Positions 9,034 to 18,800 of a stretch of 64,000 nucleotides of DNA are shown piece by piece. The notes under the pieces were generated by a model, which was not told the origin of the DNA, made no database searches, and saw only the letters and a program-made list of their open reading frames with translations. The translations under genes were made by a program, and so were the position numbers. Where the stretch lies: contig NZ_SPJX01000184.1 in the NCBI RefSeq assembly GCF_004458765.1, positions 1 through 64,000 of the forward strand, given 5' to 3'. Within the stretch, counting starts at the first letter, position 1; each line of letters opens with the position of its first letter. Source of the stretch: Microvirga pakistanensis (lineage in GTDB: Bacteria; Pseudomonadota; Alphaproteobacteria; Rhizobiales; Beijerinckiaceae).

Positions 9034-9184
9034 GGGAGAACCTGCCAACCTTGGAGGTAGCGGCGGTCGTCAGACCAAATTGGGATGAGTCTTGCCAGCC
9101 GCACCCCCATGCGGCATTGTATGTAGTGAGGCTTTTCGTGGGCTTCTGCCTTGTAGTTCGTGCCGCCGTTACGTGGTCCAGCCG

Positions 9185-9235
9185 GAGCGGACTACGAATC
9201 TGGGGAGCAGAGGTTCGAATCCTTTCGGGCGCGCC
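9185..9235 (+). tRNA. 3' half of a tRNA-Arg (ACG anticodon), fragment
   Basis: The stretch has the anticodon loop CTACGAA, a following anticodon-stem strand, a variable loop, a T-arm with GGTTCGAATCC, the acceptor strand CGGGCGC, discriminator G and CCA. This is the 3' part of a tRNA-Arg. The matching 5' acceptor strand GCGCCCG and an intact D-arm are not present upstream, although GTAGTTCG at about 9153 weakly recalls a D-arm. It is therefore a fragment or pseudogene, of the kind left as an attachment site by tRNA-targeting integrases. Confidence 0.75.
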
Positions 9236-9239
9236 ATTC

Positions 9240-9785
9240 TCTCTTCAAGAACCTATGGTCGACAGCCGCAGGCCGTGCTTCCCAGCGAAGCAAGGTAATG
9301 AGTTCTAGGTTCTGGCACTCCGGACCGCACGAGTTGCAGGTCTCCTGCCCCCTAGAATAGCCCAGCTTTTCTCCGCGAAGTTCTATTAGGGGTGGGCTCG
9401 GGTCGAGCGGGTCATGGCAAGCCGAAACGATTCATCCAGGCTGACTGAGCGAACGCCACTCCGATCTGTGATCCCGCCTCTCGATCGAAGCAAACCAGAG
9501 AGTTGCAACAGGACTGGTTGAGCATCGCTGCTCATCGACAATCCGCGAGCGATCACAAGCCTATTGGAGGCGTGCTGACCAGAGGTGGGTCTAAAACGTG
9601 AAATCATTGATCCTGGGGTCGAGCACAGCATCCTCACACGTGACCCATGGTAAAGGCTCAGGCTGACGACGGAGCCGTCTCACGGGCTGAATCTCTCCTT
9701 TAGGATCGGGAGTATGCTGGCTGCTATCCATTATGGGGTGCGCCTACCGCTTCAGCGCCCTGCCTGCCGAGAGCATTATACGTAG
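9240..9785. other. Intergenic stretch without a recognisable gene
   Basis: About 550 bases between the tRNA fragment and the truncated FG-GAP/RTX gene. The longest open frame (complement of 9386-9637) has no recognisable motif. I see no inverted terminal repeats of an insertion sequence. It probably belongs to the same decayed accessory patch. Confidence 0.35.
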
Positions 9786-10518
9786 GCGGGTCAAGTCTTC
9801 CTGTATTTAGGAGGGCAACAGGGGCTTTCCGCCGAACCGGCTTTGATCATAGACGGTGACCAAGCCGGAGGGCATTTCGGATTCTCCCTATGGTCAGCCG
9901 GCGATGTCGACGCAGACGGATTGTCCGACATCATCGTGGGCGCCAAGGATTACAACCTCGGAAATGGTGCCTCCTTTATCTATCACGGAGCCAGTCTCAA
10001 GGCGTTGCTGACAGCACCCGAACTGTTTAGCGATCAAAGGGGCAGGAGGAGACGCGCTCTTCGGAGGCGGCGGCGCCGATAGTCTCACCGGCGGCACCGG
10101 GATGGACCTGCTTTCCGGAGACGGCGGGAAGGACGTGCTGTCAGACCAGGATGGTGCTGTCTTCGTTGGAGGTGGGGGAGGCAACGTATTTCATACCGGC
10201 GCAGGGCGCGATATCTTTCTGATGATAGGTGGTGGCGTTAACGTACTCGGAGATGACAGCACCTTCGATTTCACCATCGATCGGATAGCTGTTGTCGGCC
10301 AGTCTGCGCCAGCCGACGTCGCGTCCTTCGTGACCGAGCATTTCACATCCACCGAGGGCTATGCCGGAATCGATGTTGGCGGGACAGCGTTCCTTGTAAA
10401 GTCCCAGCCCGGACTGGTGACGCTGGAGGACTGGATCCAACAGGCGCCGTCGATCCTGGAATTCCACGTAACTTATCAGGATGTGTTGAACCGCGAGGGC
10501 CTTGGCTGGGCGATTTAA
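9786..10518 (+). pseudogene. Truncated, frameshifted FG-GAP/RTX secreted protein
   Basis: Directly after an in-frame stop at 9783-9785 the reading frame gives QVFLYLGGQQGL, then IDGDQAGGHFGFS and AGDVDADGLSDIIVGA. This is one complete FG-GAP (integrin-alpha-type, calcium-binding) repeat without its predecessors. Around 10020-10045 the sense changes frame into RTX nonapeptide-like repeats (GGDALFGGGGADSLTGG, GMDLLSGDGGKDVL) and a C-terminal domain ending at 10518. Such proteins are usually hundreds of residues longer and exported by type I secretion. Here the N-terminal part is missing and one frameshift splits the rest, so it is a remnant. No type I transporter genes are adjacent. Confidence 0.75.
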
Positions 10519-10777
10519 GAACTGCTGGGCCCAAGACGGTCGAGAGTGGCGGAGCGGCAGAGGGCGCCCGTAGGATGGCGCTGTCTCGGTGGGCTCGCAA
10601 CGGCGTGCCATTCCCTGCGCCTGACCAGCGGCGCCGACGATGGTGCCGCGATCCACCCCGACCGACGATTGGTGCCTGTCGGACGCCGAAAGTTTCACAT
10701 GATCGCCTCGGTGTTTCAGCTATTGCGATAGGCTCGTGGATCCTCATACTGAGCAATCGTGAGAGGGAGCCGGGCGC

Positions 10778-11728
10778 ATGATCACCGTCTTCGGATCGAT
10801 CAACATGGATCTCGTCGCCCGGGTGGGGCGTATCGCCCGTCCCGGGGAGACGGTCTTGTCACCCCGCGCCAGCAGCTTCTTCGGCGGCAAGGGGGCCAAT
10901 CAAGCCGTTGCCGCTGCCCGGATGTGCGGGGCCGGATCGATCAATGTCGCGATGGTTGGCGCCGTGGGAGATGATGTCTTCGGCAAGGCCTGCCTCGACA
11001 ACCTTCGGGAGAACGGCGTCGACGTCGAGGCGGTGAGAATCATCGATGAGCCGACCGGCTGCGCCTTCATCACGGTCGATGACAGTGGGGAGAATGCCAT
11101 CACGGTAGCCAGCGGCGCCAACATGGCTGTTCGGGCAGCGGATGCCCCCGAGAGGCTCCTATCCGGCGCTTCCGTTGTTGTCCTCCAGATTGAGGTGCCC
11201 CTTGCCGAGAGTCTCGAGCTGGCGCGTCGGGCGAGGAAAGCTGGTGCAATGGTCGTCTGGAATGTTGCTCCCGTGCCTTCCGCCATCGAGCGCATGGCTA
11301 TTGCCGACATGCTCGCGACAACCGACGTCCTCGTCGTGAACGAACACGAGGCCGTCGCGGTGGCTGCCTTCATGGGCGAGGATGTCGGGGGCAATTGCTT
11401 CAAGGCCTCCTCCATCCTGGCGCGCATGTCCGGCTTGGTGTGCATCGTCACGGCCGGAGCGAAGGGCGCGCTCGCCGTCGGCCCCGACGGCACACAGTAC
11501 CGAGCAGCGGCCCGGCCGGTGACGGCGGTCGATACGACCGGCGCGGGCGATACTTTCGTGGGCGTTCTCGCCTGTGGCTTGGCGGAGAAACGCGACCTGG
11601 GTGACGCCATGCGACGGGCCTGCGTCGCGGCGTCCCTGTCCTGCCTGACATCGGGAGCTCAGGCCGGAATGCCCACCCGGGAGGCGCTGGAGAGGGCCTT
11701 GACCGTTAGCCCCACGCTTGCGGAATGA
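10778..11728 (+). CDS. rbsK: Ribokinase (PfkB family)
   Basis: 316 residues. N-terminal GSINMD, substrate-binding GGKGANQ at 36-42, and the ATP/catalytic motif DTTGAGDTF with catalytic D258. It phosphorylates a pentose, ribose by best match, with ATP in the cytosol. GAGAGGGAGC precedes the ATG. It converges with the AGE-family gene on the other strand and overlaps its end by 23 bases. The upstream 259 bases hold no gene I can support. Other PfkB sugars such as deoxyribose or uridine cannot be excluded. Confidence 0.85.
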   Translation: MITVFGSINMDLVARVGRIARPGETVLSPRASSFFGGKGANQAVAAARMCGAGSINVAMVGAVGDDVFGKACLDNLRENGVDVEAVRIIDEPTGCAFITVDDSGENAITVASGANMAVRAADAPERLLSGASVVVLQIEVPLAESLELARRARKAGAMVVWNVAPVPSAIERMAIADMLATTDVLVVNEHEAVAVAAFMGEDVGGNCFKASSILARMSGLVCIVTAGAKGALAVGPDGTQYRAAARPVTAVDTTGAGDTFVGVLACGLAEKRDLGDAMRRACVAASLSCLTSGAQAGMPTREALERALTVSPTLAE

Positions 11729-12956
11729 CCCGCGTCAGACTTCCCGTCGCCGGGAAGAGGGGAATGAGGCAGGCCTGCAGCGCATGGTAGAGATCGGGCT
11801 TTCCGGTGAACAATGTGCTCGCCGGCTGCAGCCCCTCGGACAGTTCGGGATGCCAGCCACCCTCTTCATGATCGATGACGTAGCGGTCCACGAAGCTCCA
11901 GACATGCCGGTACCATGTCTCGTGAAAATCGCTGGGGCTGTGCTCGCCTAAGAAGGCGGCGGCGCCGATGGCTTCCGCGCAGGGCCACCAGAGTTTCTGC
12001 TGCAGCCTCGGTCGGTCGTCCCAGTCGAGCGCGTAGAAGAAGCCGCCCCTGTCCCTGTCCCAGCCGAGCGAGATGGATTGCCTGAACAACTCGCTGGATG
12101 CCTGGGGCATCCAGTCGTGCCGCTTGCCGCCGAGCGCCCAGAGCTGCAGCAGAAGGCGCGCCCATTCGAGCCAATGGCCGGGCGTCGTGCCGTAGGGGCG
12201 AAACACATCGTAACCCCGATAATCCCGATCCAGGGCCCAATCCGCATGGAAGTGCTCCGCCACGCGGTACCCGAGAGATGCGGCATGGCGGCCGATGATC
12301 AGCTCTGCGATGCGCACAGCCTTGTCGAGATAAGCTCTCTCGCCGGTCACCTCGAAAGCGGCCATCAGCGCTTCGGTCAGGTGCATGTTCGAGTTCTGGC
12401 CGCGATACTGGCTGACGGGCGACCAGTCTCGCGCGAATTCCTCGGCGGCTGCGCCGTGCTGCTCTTCCCAGAAGCGCTCTTCCAGGACCTGGGAGACATC
12501 GGCCAGGAGCGCATCGGCGAGTGGATGCCCCACGACCTTCGCGCTGGAGGCGGCGAGCAGCACGAAGGCGTGGCCATAGGCTTGTTTCGTGTCGTCCTTG
12601 GGGCCGTCGTTATCGAGCGACCAGACATAGCCTCCATGTTCGGAGTCGCGTTGCCGGTTCCAGAGATAATCCATGCCGTGATCGACGATCGCATCGCATC
12701 CGGGACGGCCGAGCAGGACACCGATGGAGAAGCAATGCACCATCCGGGTGGTGCTGTGGATCTGGCGGAGGGAGTTGCCGCTGTCGAGTGCGCGCCCGGT
12801 GCTGTCGAGATTGAAGAAGCCGCCGGCCGGATCGACGCAGCGGTGCTGAAAGAAATCGAACAAGCGGTTGGCTTGCGTCATGAGCCATTGGCGGTGATAC
12901 GGGCGGGCGCGCCAGCTCGGGCCTGTTGCAGGAAGATTGGGTAGGGATATCGGCAT
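11706..12956 (-). CDS. AGE-family epimerase/isomerase
   Basis: 416 residues with the (alpha/alpha)6-barrel N-acylglucosamine 2-epimerase/mannose isomerase pattern, for example RQIHSTTRMVHCF, QAYGHAFVLLAAS, DWALDRDYRGYDVFRPYG and PGHWLEWARLL. Family members interconvert mannose and fructose or epimerise (N-acyl)hexosamines in the cytosol. The ATG at 12956 has GGAG upstream; a TTG four codons earlier is possible. It lies 18 bases after the fructokinase gene on the same strand. Isomerase plus fructokinase suggests mannose to fructose to fructose-6-phosphate, which is my inference. Confidence 0.88.
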   Translation of the reverse strand: MPISLPNLPATGPSWRARPYHRQWLMTQANRLFDFFQHRCVDPAGGFFNLDSTGRALDSGNSLRQIHSTTRMVHCFSIGVLLGRPGCDAIVDHGMDYLWNRQRDSEHGGYVWSLDNDGPKDDTKQAYGHAFVLLAASSAKVVGHPLADALLADVSQVLEERFWEEQHGAAAEEFARDWSPVSQYRGQNSNMHLTEALMAAFEVTGERAYLDKAVRIAELIIGRHAASLGYRVAEHFHADWALDRDYRGYDVFRPYGTTPGHWLEWARLLLQLWALGGKRHDWMPQASSELFRQSISLGWDRDRGGFFYALDWDDRPRLQQKLWWPCAEAIGAAAFLGEHSPSDFHETWYRHVWSFVDRYVIDHEEGGWHPELSEGLQPASTLFTGKPDLYHALQACLIPLFPATGSLTRVIPQAWG

Positions 12957-12974
12957 GATGATCTCCAACGAATC

Positions 12975-13925
12975 TTAAGCGCGCTCGATCATGAAACGGT
13001 TCACCTCGTCCCATGTGGGTGGATTGGCACCGCGACGCGTGCAAACGATGGCCGCCGCTGCAGCCGCGAAATCCAGGGCCGCCGTGACTTGTGCGTCGCT
13101 CAATCCGGTCACGCGCTCAGGCACGAGCAGGCCGTTCGCGTCGAACCAGGAGAGAAGGCCCGCATGGAATGTGTCGCCTGCGCCCACCGTGTCCAGCACA
13201 TCCACGCGTGGAGCCGGACGCTCGATGGTGGCGGTGCCGAGGACGGCCAGCGGCCCCTCCGCTCCCCGGGTCACGATGACGAGCCGGGGTCCTCGCTGAA
13301 GCCACGATCGTGCAACCGAGACAAGGTCCTCGCCCGGATGGAGCAGGTGAATGTCCTCATCGCTCGCCTTAATGATGTGGGCATGGGCGAGAAGCCGCTC
13401 GAACCGCTCCCGATAGATCGTCAGATCCCCGACGACGCGAGGGCGGACGTTCGGATCGAGCGAGATCACGCGGGATCCGGATTCGCGGCGGAGCAGTGTC
13501 TCCACGGCACTGGCGATGGGCTCGACTCCGAGTGCATAGGAGCCCGCCGCAATGGCATTCACGTCCGCAGGCAGGGGAGAGGGAAGGTTCTCCGGCGTGA
13601 GAGCCCGATCGGCACTGTCGGGCGCGTAGAAGGAGTATTGCGGTTGTCCCGATGCGCTGGTCGCGACGACGCTGAGAGTGGTCGGGTTCGGGCAGCGCTG
13701 AAGATAAGATTGGCTCACCCCTGCCTCGGCGAGCTTGCCTGCCAGGAAATTACCGAAGGTATCCTCCGACAGGGTCGACAGAAAGGCGGCAGCCCGGCCG
13801 AGGCGGCCGATCCCGATGGCGACATTGAACGGCGAGCCGCCGGCCACGGCCTCCGCCGAAAGCCCGATGCGAGAGGGCGCTCCGACAAACAGGTCAATCA
13901 GGGCTTCGCCACACACCAGGATCAT
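12975..13925 (-). CDS. Fructokinase (PfkB family)
   Basis: 316 residues. GEALID at the N-terminus, GGSPFNVA at 29-36 and the ATP-site motif DTVGAGDTF with catalytic D251 are typical of bacterial fructokinases. It phosphorylates fructose with ATP. It is followed directly by the AGE-family gene, so the two form a transcription unit. It is preceded by a 257-base gap to xylB that holds no gene and probably its promoter. In rhizobia the xylulokinase and fructokinase genes accompany mannitol/sorbitol/arabitol loci, but the ABC transporter and dehydrogenases of those loci are not in this window. Confidence 0.9.
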   Translation of the reverse strand: MILVCGEALIDLFVGAPSRIGLSAEAVAGGSPFNVAIGIGRLGRAAAFLSTLSEDTFGNFLAGKLAEAGVSQSYLQRCPNPTTLSVVATSASGQPQYSFYAPDSADRALTPENLPSPLPADVNAIAAGSYALGVEPIASAVETLLRRESGSRVISLDPNVRPRVVGDLTIYRERFERLLAHAHIIKASDEDIHLLHPGEDLVSVARSWLQRGPRLVIVTRGAEGPLAVLGTATIERPAPRVDVLDTVGAGDTFHAGLLSWFDANGLLVPERVTGLSDAQVTAALDFAAAAAAIVCTRRGANPPTWDEVNRFMIERA

Positions 13926-14182
13926 TTTTTGGCTCCATAGGACACCGGCGCCGGAACCTCGGGCGCCGCATGATCGGTTTGAGGGGCGTCAACGTTACCG
14001 TGTTCCCAGGCTTCTTACCATTCATGACGCCGTTGCCCAAGCAGGCAACCGCCATTGCATAGGAAGCGTGGCGCACAGGAGGTTCGATCAGAGGCGGCTT
14101 CGACATGCGGTCTGGGACAGATCCCGGCGAGCATTTCGGTGACGGTTGGGGTTTCGCGATCCGAAGGATCGGGGCGGTCCTC

Positions 14183-15685
14183 TCAAGGGCACCGGTTGGG
14201 TGCCGCCACGCCTGCTGCGGCCGACTTGAATTCCGGCTTGAGGGCGCCGTAGAGGCGGCGGAACTGCTCGATCCGCGTAGCATACAGATCGGCGAGGCGG
14301 GCCTCCGGTTCTACCACCCCGAGCACCGCCGGTTGCGAGCACAGCGTTTCAGGAGCTTCCCCGGTTGCCGCCATGCGCGCCAGTCGCGCGGCTCCGAAGG
14401 CTGGTCCTTTGTCGCCGCCTTGATAGCGAACGAGTGGAATGTTCAGGACATTGGCAAGGATTTGTGCCCAGAAGACACTACGGGACCCGCCGCCAATCAG
14501 GCCGGCGCAGGTGAGGCGTGTGCCGGCGAGCTCAAGGCATGCCTTCGCATCAGCGAAGCTGAACGCGACGCCTTCGAGAACGGCCTGGATCAGATCGGTT
14601 TGCTGCGTCTCGGGGGAGAGCCCGAAGTAGACACCCCGCGCGTAGGGGTCGTTGTGCGGCGTACGCTCCCCGGCCAAATACGGCAGGAAGAGCAGGGAAG
14701 CTGGCCCTCGATAGGCTGCTTCTGTCGCGCATAGGAGTTCGTCGATGTCCGTTTTGAGCAGTCCGGCCGCCCAGGCAAGGCAACTCGCCCCATTCAGCAT
14801 GGCCGCCATCTGGAACCAGCGGTTCGGGAGGGCGTGACAGAAGGAATGCACCAGAGCCTCGGGAGCAGGGCTGAAATGACGCGTGGTGACGAAGAGTTGC
14901 CCCGATGTGCCGAGGGAGATGAAGCCCGCTCCATCGTTGATGGCTCCCAGCCCGACTGCTCCTGCCGCCACATCGCCCGCGCCGCCGGCAACGACGACGT
15001 CGCTGCGCATTCCCCATTCCCTGGCGATCTCCGGTTGCAACAGGCCCGAAGGTGCCGAACCCTCGACGAGTTCCGGCATGTGCGAGCGGTCGAGGCCGGT
15101 TGCCGCGAGGGCCTCGTCCGACCAGTCGCGCGCAGCCTCATCAAGCCACCATGTGCCGGCGGCGTCGGACATGTCGGTTACGCAGGAGCCGGTCAGCCTC
15201 AGTCGAATGTAGTCTTTCGGCAGGAGCACCTTTCTGGTGGCGCGAAAGGTCCCGGGTTCATGCCGTGCCAGCCAGAGGAGCTTGGGAGCCATGAGGCCGG
15301 ACATCGGAATGACACCCAACCTTTTGGAAAGGCCGGGATGCGCATGGCCGAGTTCCTCCGCTTCCTGGAAAGAGCGGCCGTCGTTCCAGAGAATGGCGGG
15401 TCGCAGGGGGAGGCTATCCTCGCCGAGCAGCACGGCTCCATGCATCTGCCCCGAGAGCCCCAATGCACGAATGCTGCCGAAAGCCGCGGGGGCCAGAGTG
15501 CGGAGCTGTTGAACGGATGCCTGAACGGCCAGCCACCATGCCTCGGGGTCCTGCTCGGACCAGAGGCTTTGCGGGCGAGAGATCTCGAGAAGGGTCGTTG
15601 CTTCGGCTATGGACCGCTGCTGGCCATCGACAATGATCGCCTTGACGGCCGATGTCCCCACATCGATACCCAGGTAGCAGGACAT
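14183..15685 (-). CDS. xylB: Xylulokinase
   Basis: 500 residues of the FGGY kinase family: GIDVGTSAVK phosphate-binding motif near 6-15, GLSGQMHG around 75-82, a C-terminal GGGSRS ATP-site motif and KGPAFGAARLA. It converts D-xylulose to xylulose-5-phosphate for the pentose phosphate pathway. The length and the GQMHG signature favour xylulokinase over glycerol or ribulo kinases. It precedes the fructokinase gene on the same strand. The last 15 or so residues (SAAAGVAAPNRCP) are a variable tail. Confidence 0.93.
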   Translation of the reverse strand: MSCYLGIDVGTSAVKAIIVDGQQRSIAEATTLLEISRPQSLWSEQDPEAWWLAVQASVQQLRTLAPAAFGSIRALGLSGQMHGAVLLGEDSLPLRPAILWNDGRSFQEAEELGHAHPGLSKRLGVIPMSGLMAPKLLWLARHEPGTFRATRKVLLPKDYIRLRLTGSCVTDMSDAAGTWWLDEAARDWSDEALAATGLDRSHMPELVEGSAPSGLLQPEIAREWGMRSDVVVAGGAGDVAAGAVGLGAINDGAGFISLGTSGQLFVTTRHFSPAPEALVHSFCHALPNRWFQMAAMLNGASCLAWAAGLLKTDIDELLCATEAAYRGPASLLFLPYLAGERTPHNDPYARGVYFGLSPETQQTDLIQAVLEGVAFSFADAKACLELAGTRLTCAGLIGGGSRSVFWAQILANVLNIPLVRYQGGDKGPAFGAARLARMAATGEAPETLCSQPAVLGVVEPEARLADLYATRIEQFRRLYGALKPEFKSAAAGVAAPNRCP

Positions 15686-15868
15686 GCTGGAGCTCCAGAC
15701 AATCTCTCACCGCCATTCTTTCAATCGACGAATGCTTCTGTAAAGGCCTGCTAGATTTCGATGCCTTCATTTTCGGCAGCGTATCTGGCGGAGAGTCGAT
15801 CAGCATGCCCTTGGATGAGAGCATCGAGCCCTGCCGGATGCCTGTTTGCATTTGATGGCCGGAGATGG

Positions 15869-18800
15869 TCAGGCTTCGGGAAAGATGGCCTCCTCAAGGC
15901 CAATGTGCCTGAGCGTGAAGTGGAAGGTGGTCCCATCACCCGGGCTCGAATCCGCCCAGATCTTTCCTCCATGGGACTCCACGATCGTTCTGCAGATCGA
16001 CAGACCGACTCCCATGCCGCTCTTCTTCGTGGTCGTGAACGGCGTGAACAGCTTGCTCAAGACTTCCTGAGGGATGCCTGAGCCCGTGTCTCTCACACTG
16101 ACCTGAACCATTGCTCCATCTTGCACCACGCGCGCACGGATGGTGAGGAGCGGATTCGGGCTGTCGTGCATAGCCTCGACCGCATTGCGGAGGAGGTTGA
16201 TCAGGACTTGCTGAATCTGCACCCGATTGACGATGACTTGCGGGCTCTCCGGCGGGAAATCGAAATCAACCTGGATGCCTTTCTCCTTGGCTCCGACAAG
16301 TCCGAGGGCGCTCGCTTCTTCGACGAGGCGCTGAAGATTCTCGACGCGGTGCTCGCTCTCTCCCCGCGCGACGAACTCTCTCAACTGGCGAATGACTTCG
16401 CCGGCGCGCAGGGCCTCCTCTGCCGCCTCGTCCACGGCAAGCCTGAGCATGGTAATCTGGTCGCCTTCCATGCGGTCCAGGATCAGGCCGCACCCTTTGA
16501 GGTAACTGGCGATGGCCGTGAGGGGTTGATTGATTTCGTGCGCCAGCGTCGAACCCATTTCGCCCATGGCCGTCAGCCGGGACATATAAGCCAACTCGGC
16601 CTGCAGTTCCTGCATGCGCATTTCGGTGTCCTGCCGCTCCGTGAGATCCCGAATGAAGGCCGTGAAGTAGCGCTCGCCGTCCCACTCCATCTCGCCGACC
16701 TGAACCTCCATCGGAAAAGTTGTGCCGTCCTTCCGTTGGGCCATCGCGATGCGTCCGGAGCCGATGATCCGACGTTCCCCGGACCTGCGATACCGGCTGA
16801 TGAATCCGTCGTGCTGTTCGCGATAGGGGAGAGGCATGAGGAACTTGACGTTCGTGCCGATCACCTCCTCAGGAGGGTAACCGAAAACGCGCTCCGCTGT
16901 CGCACTGAAGGATCTGATGATCCCTTTCTCGTCGGATACGATCATCGCATCCGGAACGGTCTCGAGGATCGAACGCAGATGGGCCTCGCTCCGGCTCAGC
17001 CTGTCCTTGCTTGTCTTCAGCGCAATCTCGGCGAGCTTGCGCGCAGTGATATCCTGAGCTGTACCAATCCTGCGGACAGGAGTTCCGTCAAGGTCCAGAA
17101 CTGTGCGTCCCGTCACTGTGATCCAGCGTTCCTCCCCCGTATCGGCGCGACGAATGCGGAATGTGTCGCTGTAGGTGAGGTTTCCGCTTTCCGCATCCGC
17201 ATAGAAGTTTCCTTCGATTCTGCCGCGATCCTGCGGATGGATCATGTGAAGGATAGTCTCCTTGTCGATCCGGGCACCCGGATCGAGTCCGAGGAGTTGA
17301 TAGGCCTCCGGGGTCCACTGGTGCTGGCCGGTCACGATGTTGAAGTCCCAGATTCCCAACCCCGTCGTTTCAACGGCGAGGCGCAAACGCTCCTCGCTTG
17401 CACGGAGTTTGTCTTCCGCTAGTCTCCGATCGTGAATGTCGGAGATCGTGCCGGTCCACTCCAGCACTTCTCCCGCGTCGTCTCGCAGAGGGAGTGCCCG
17501 GCAGAACACCCATCGGTATCCGCCATCAAGACCCAACATCCTGTGAACGATCTTTACGGGCTTTTTATCCTTGACGGCCTTTTGCCACATCAGCGACGTA
17601 TGTTCGCGATCGTCCGGATGGATCGTGTCCAGCCACCCGACGAGAGCACCCATCTTAGGCTCATGGCCGCAGAACCCGTCCCAACCCCAGCCCTCGATGT
17701 ACAAACCCTCTGCGTTTGCCCGCCAGCCGATTGCCGTACTGGTTTCGATCAACGCGCGGTATCGCTGCTCGCTCATGCGCAAATGCTCGGCAGCAGCTTT
17801 CTGATCGTGAATGTCGGCGAGTGTGCCGATCCATTCCTGGATATCCCCGTGGAGATCGGCCAGCGGGATGCCGGTGACAAGCATCCATCTGTAAACTCCA
17901 TTGAGAAGCCGCACCCGGCACTCGGTCGTTCCGAGTTGTTGCGACCTGATAAGACTCAGCCAGGATTCCTCTACACGTATCCGGTCTTCAGGATGCACGG
18001 CATCGAGCCACCCACTTCCTCGGAATTCGTCCGGCGTTTGTCCTGTAAACTCTTCCCAGCCGCGACTTTCGAGTAAAGCTCCGCCTGAATCGGCGCGCCA
18101 TACGATCGCCGTGCTAGCTTCCACCAAAGCACGGTAGCGATCGATGGTGCGACGCAGCTCATGCTCGGTTTCATGGAATTCGCTGACATCCCGCGCGATG
18201 ACGAAGATCGCCTGGACGAACCTGTCATCGCCGGCAATTGGGGTGACCGTTACATCCCACCACTTCTCGGCTCCCGGTCCAAGGATGCCATGAGCCTGAA
18301 ATCGTACCGGCTTTCCTATCTTCGCGCTCTCAAGGGCAGAGATCGCGGTCTGGCGGATGGCTTCGCTCCAGAAGTCGGGCCATGTGCAGCCCTCGACTTG
18401 GGTGATATTGCTTATCCCCATGATCCGCCGACCATGCTCGTTGACGAACTGGAGATGACCCTCGGGGTCGAACATCATGATGCAGGCGTCAAAGCTCGCA
18501 AGGAGGCGCTCGGCGAGATCCCCGCGTCGTGAGAGTGCGCTCTGTGTTCCTGCCAGCGCACCGATGCCGATGCTGGTGGAAACCCAACGCTCGATCCGAC
18601 CTTGGTCATCCCACAGGGGTTGGGCCGGTGCCGACACCCATCGGTGATCGCCGGAATGATGCCGCAGGCGATAACGCGCTTCAGGGGGATTGCCAGCTTC
18701 TACGGATGGACCTTCGCCTGATTGCCGCCTCTCCAGGCTTGCGTCCTTGCTCTCTTCCTGCCGGCGGTGCGAGGAGGAGGATGGAATTGAATTCGGTCTT

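Noticed and set aside
9386-9637. Possible small transposase remnant on the - strand
   Set aside because: No catalytic motif, terminal inverted repeats or target duplication could be found.
16121-17422. 433-codon + strand frame opposite the multi-PAS kinase
   Set aside because: It is the antisense of the HisKA and PAS part; all recognisable motifs are on the - strand.
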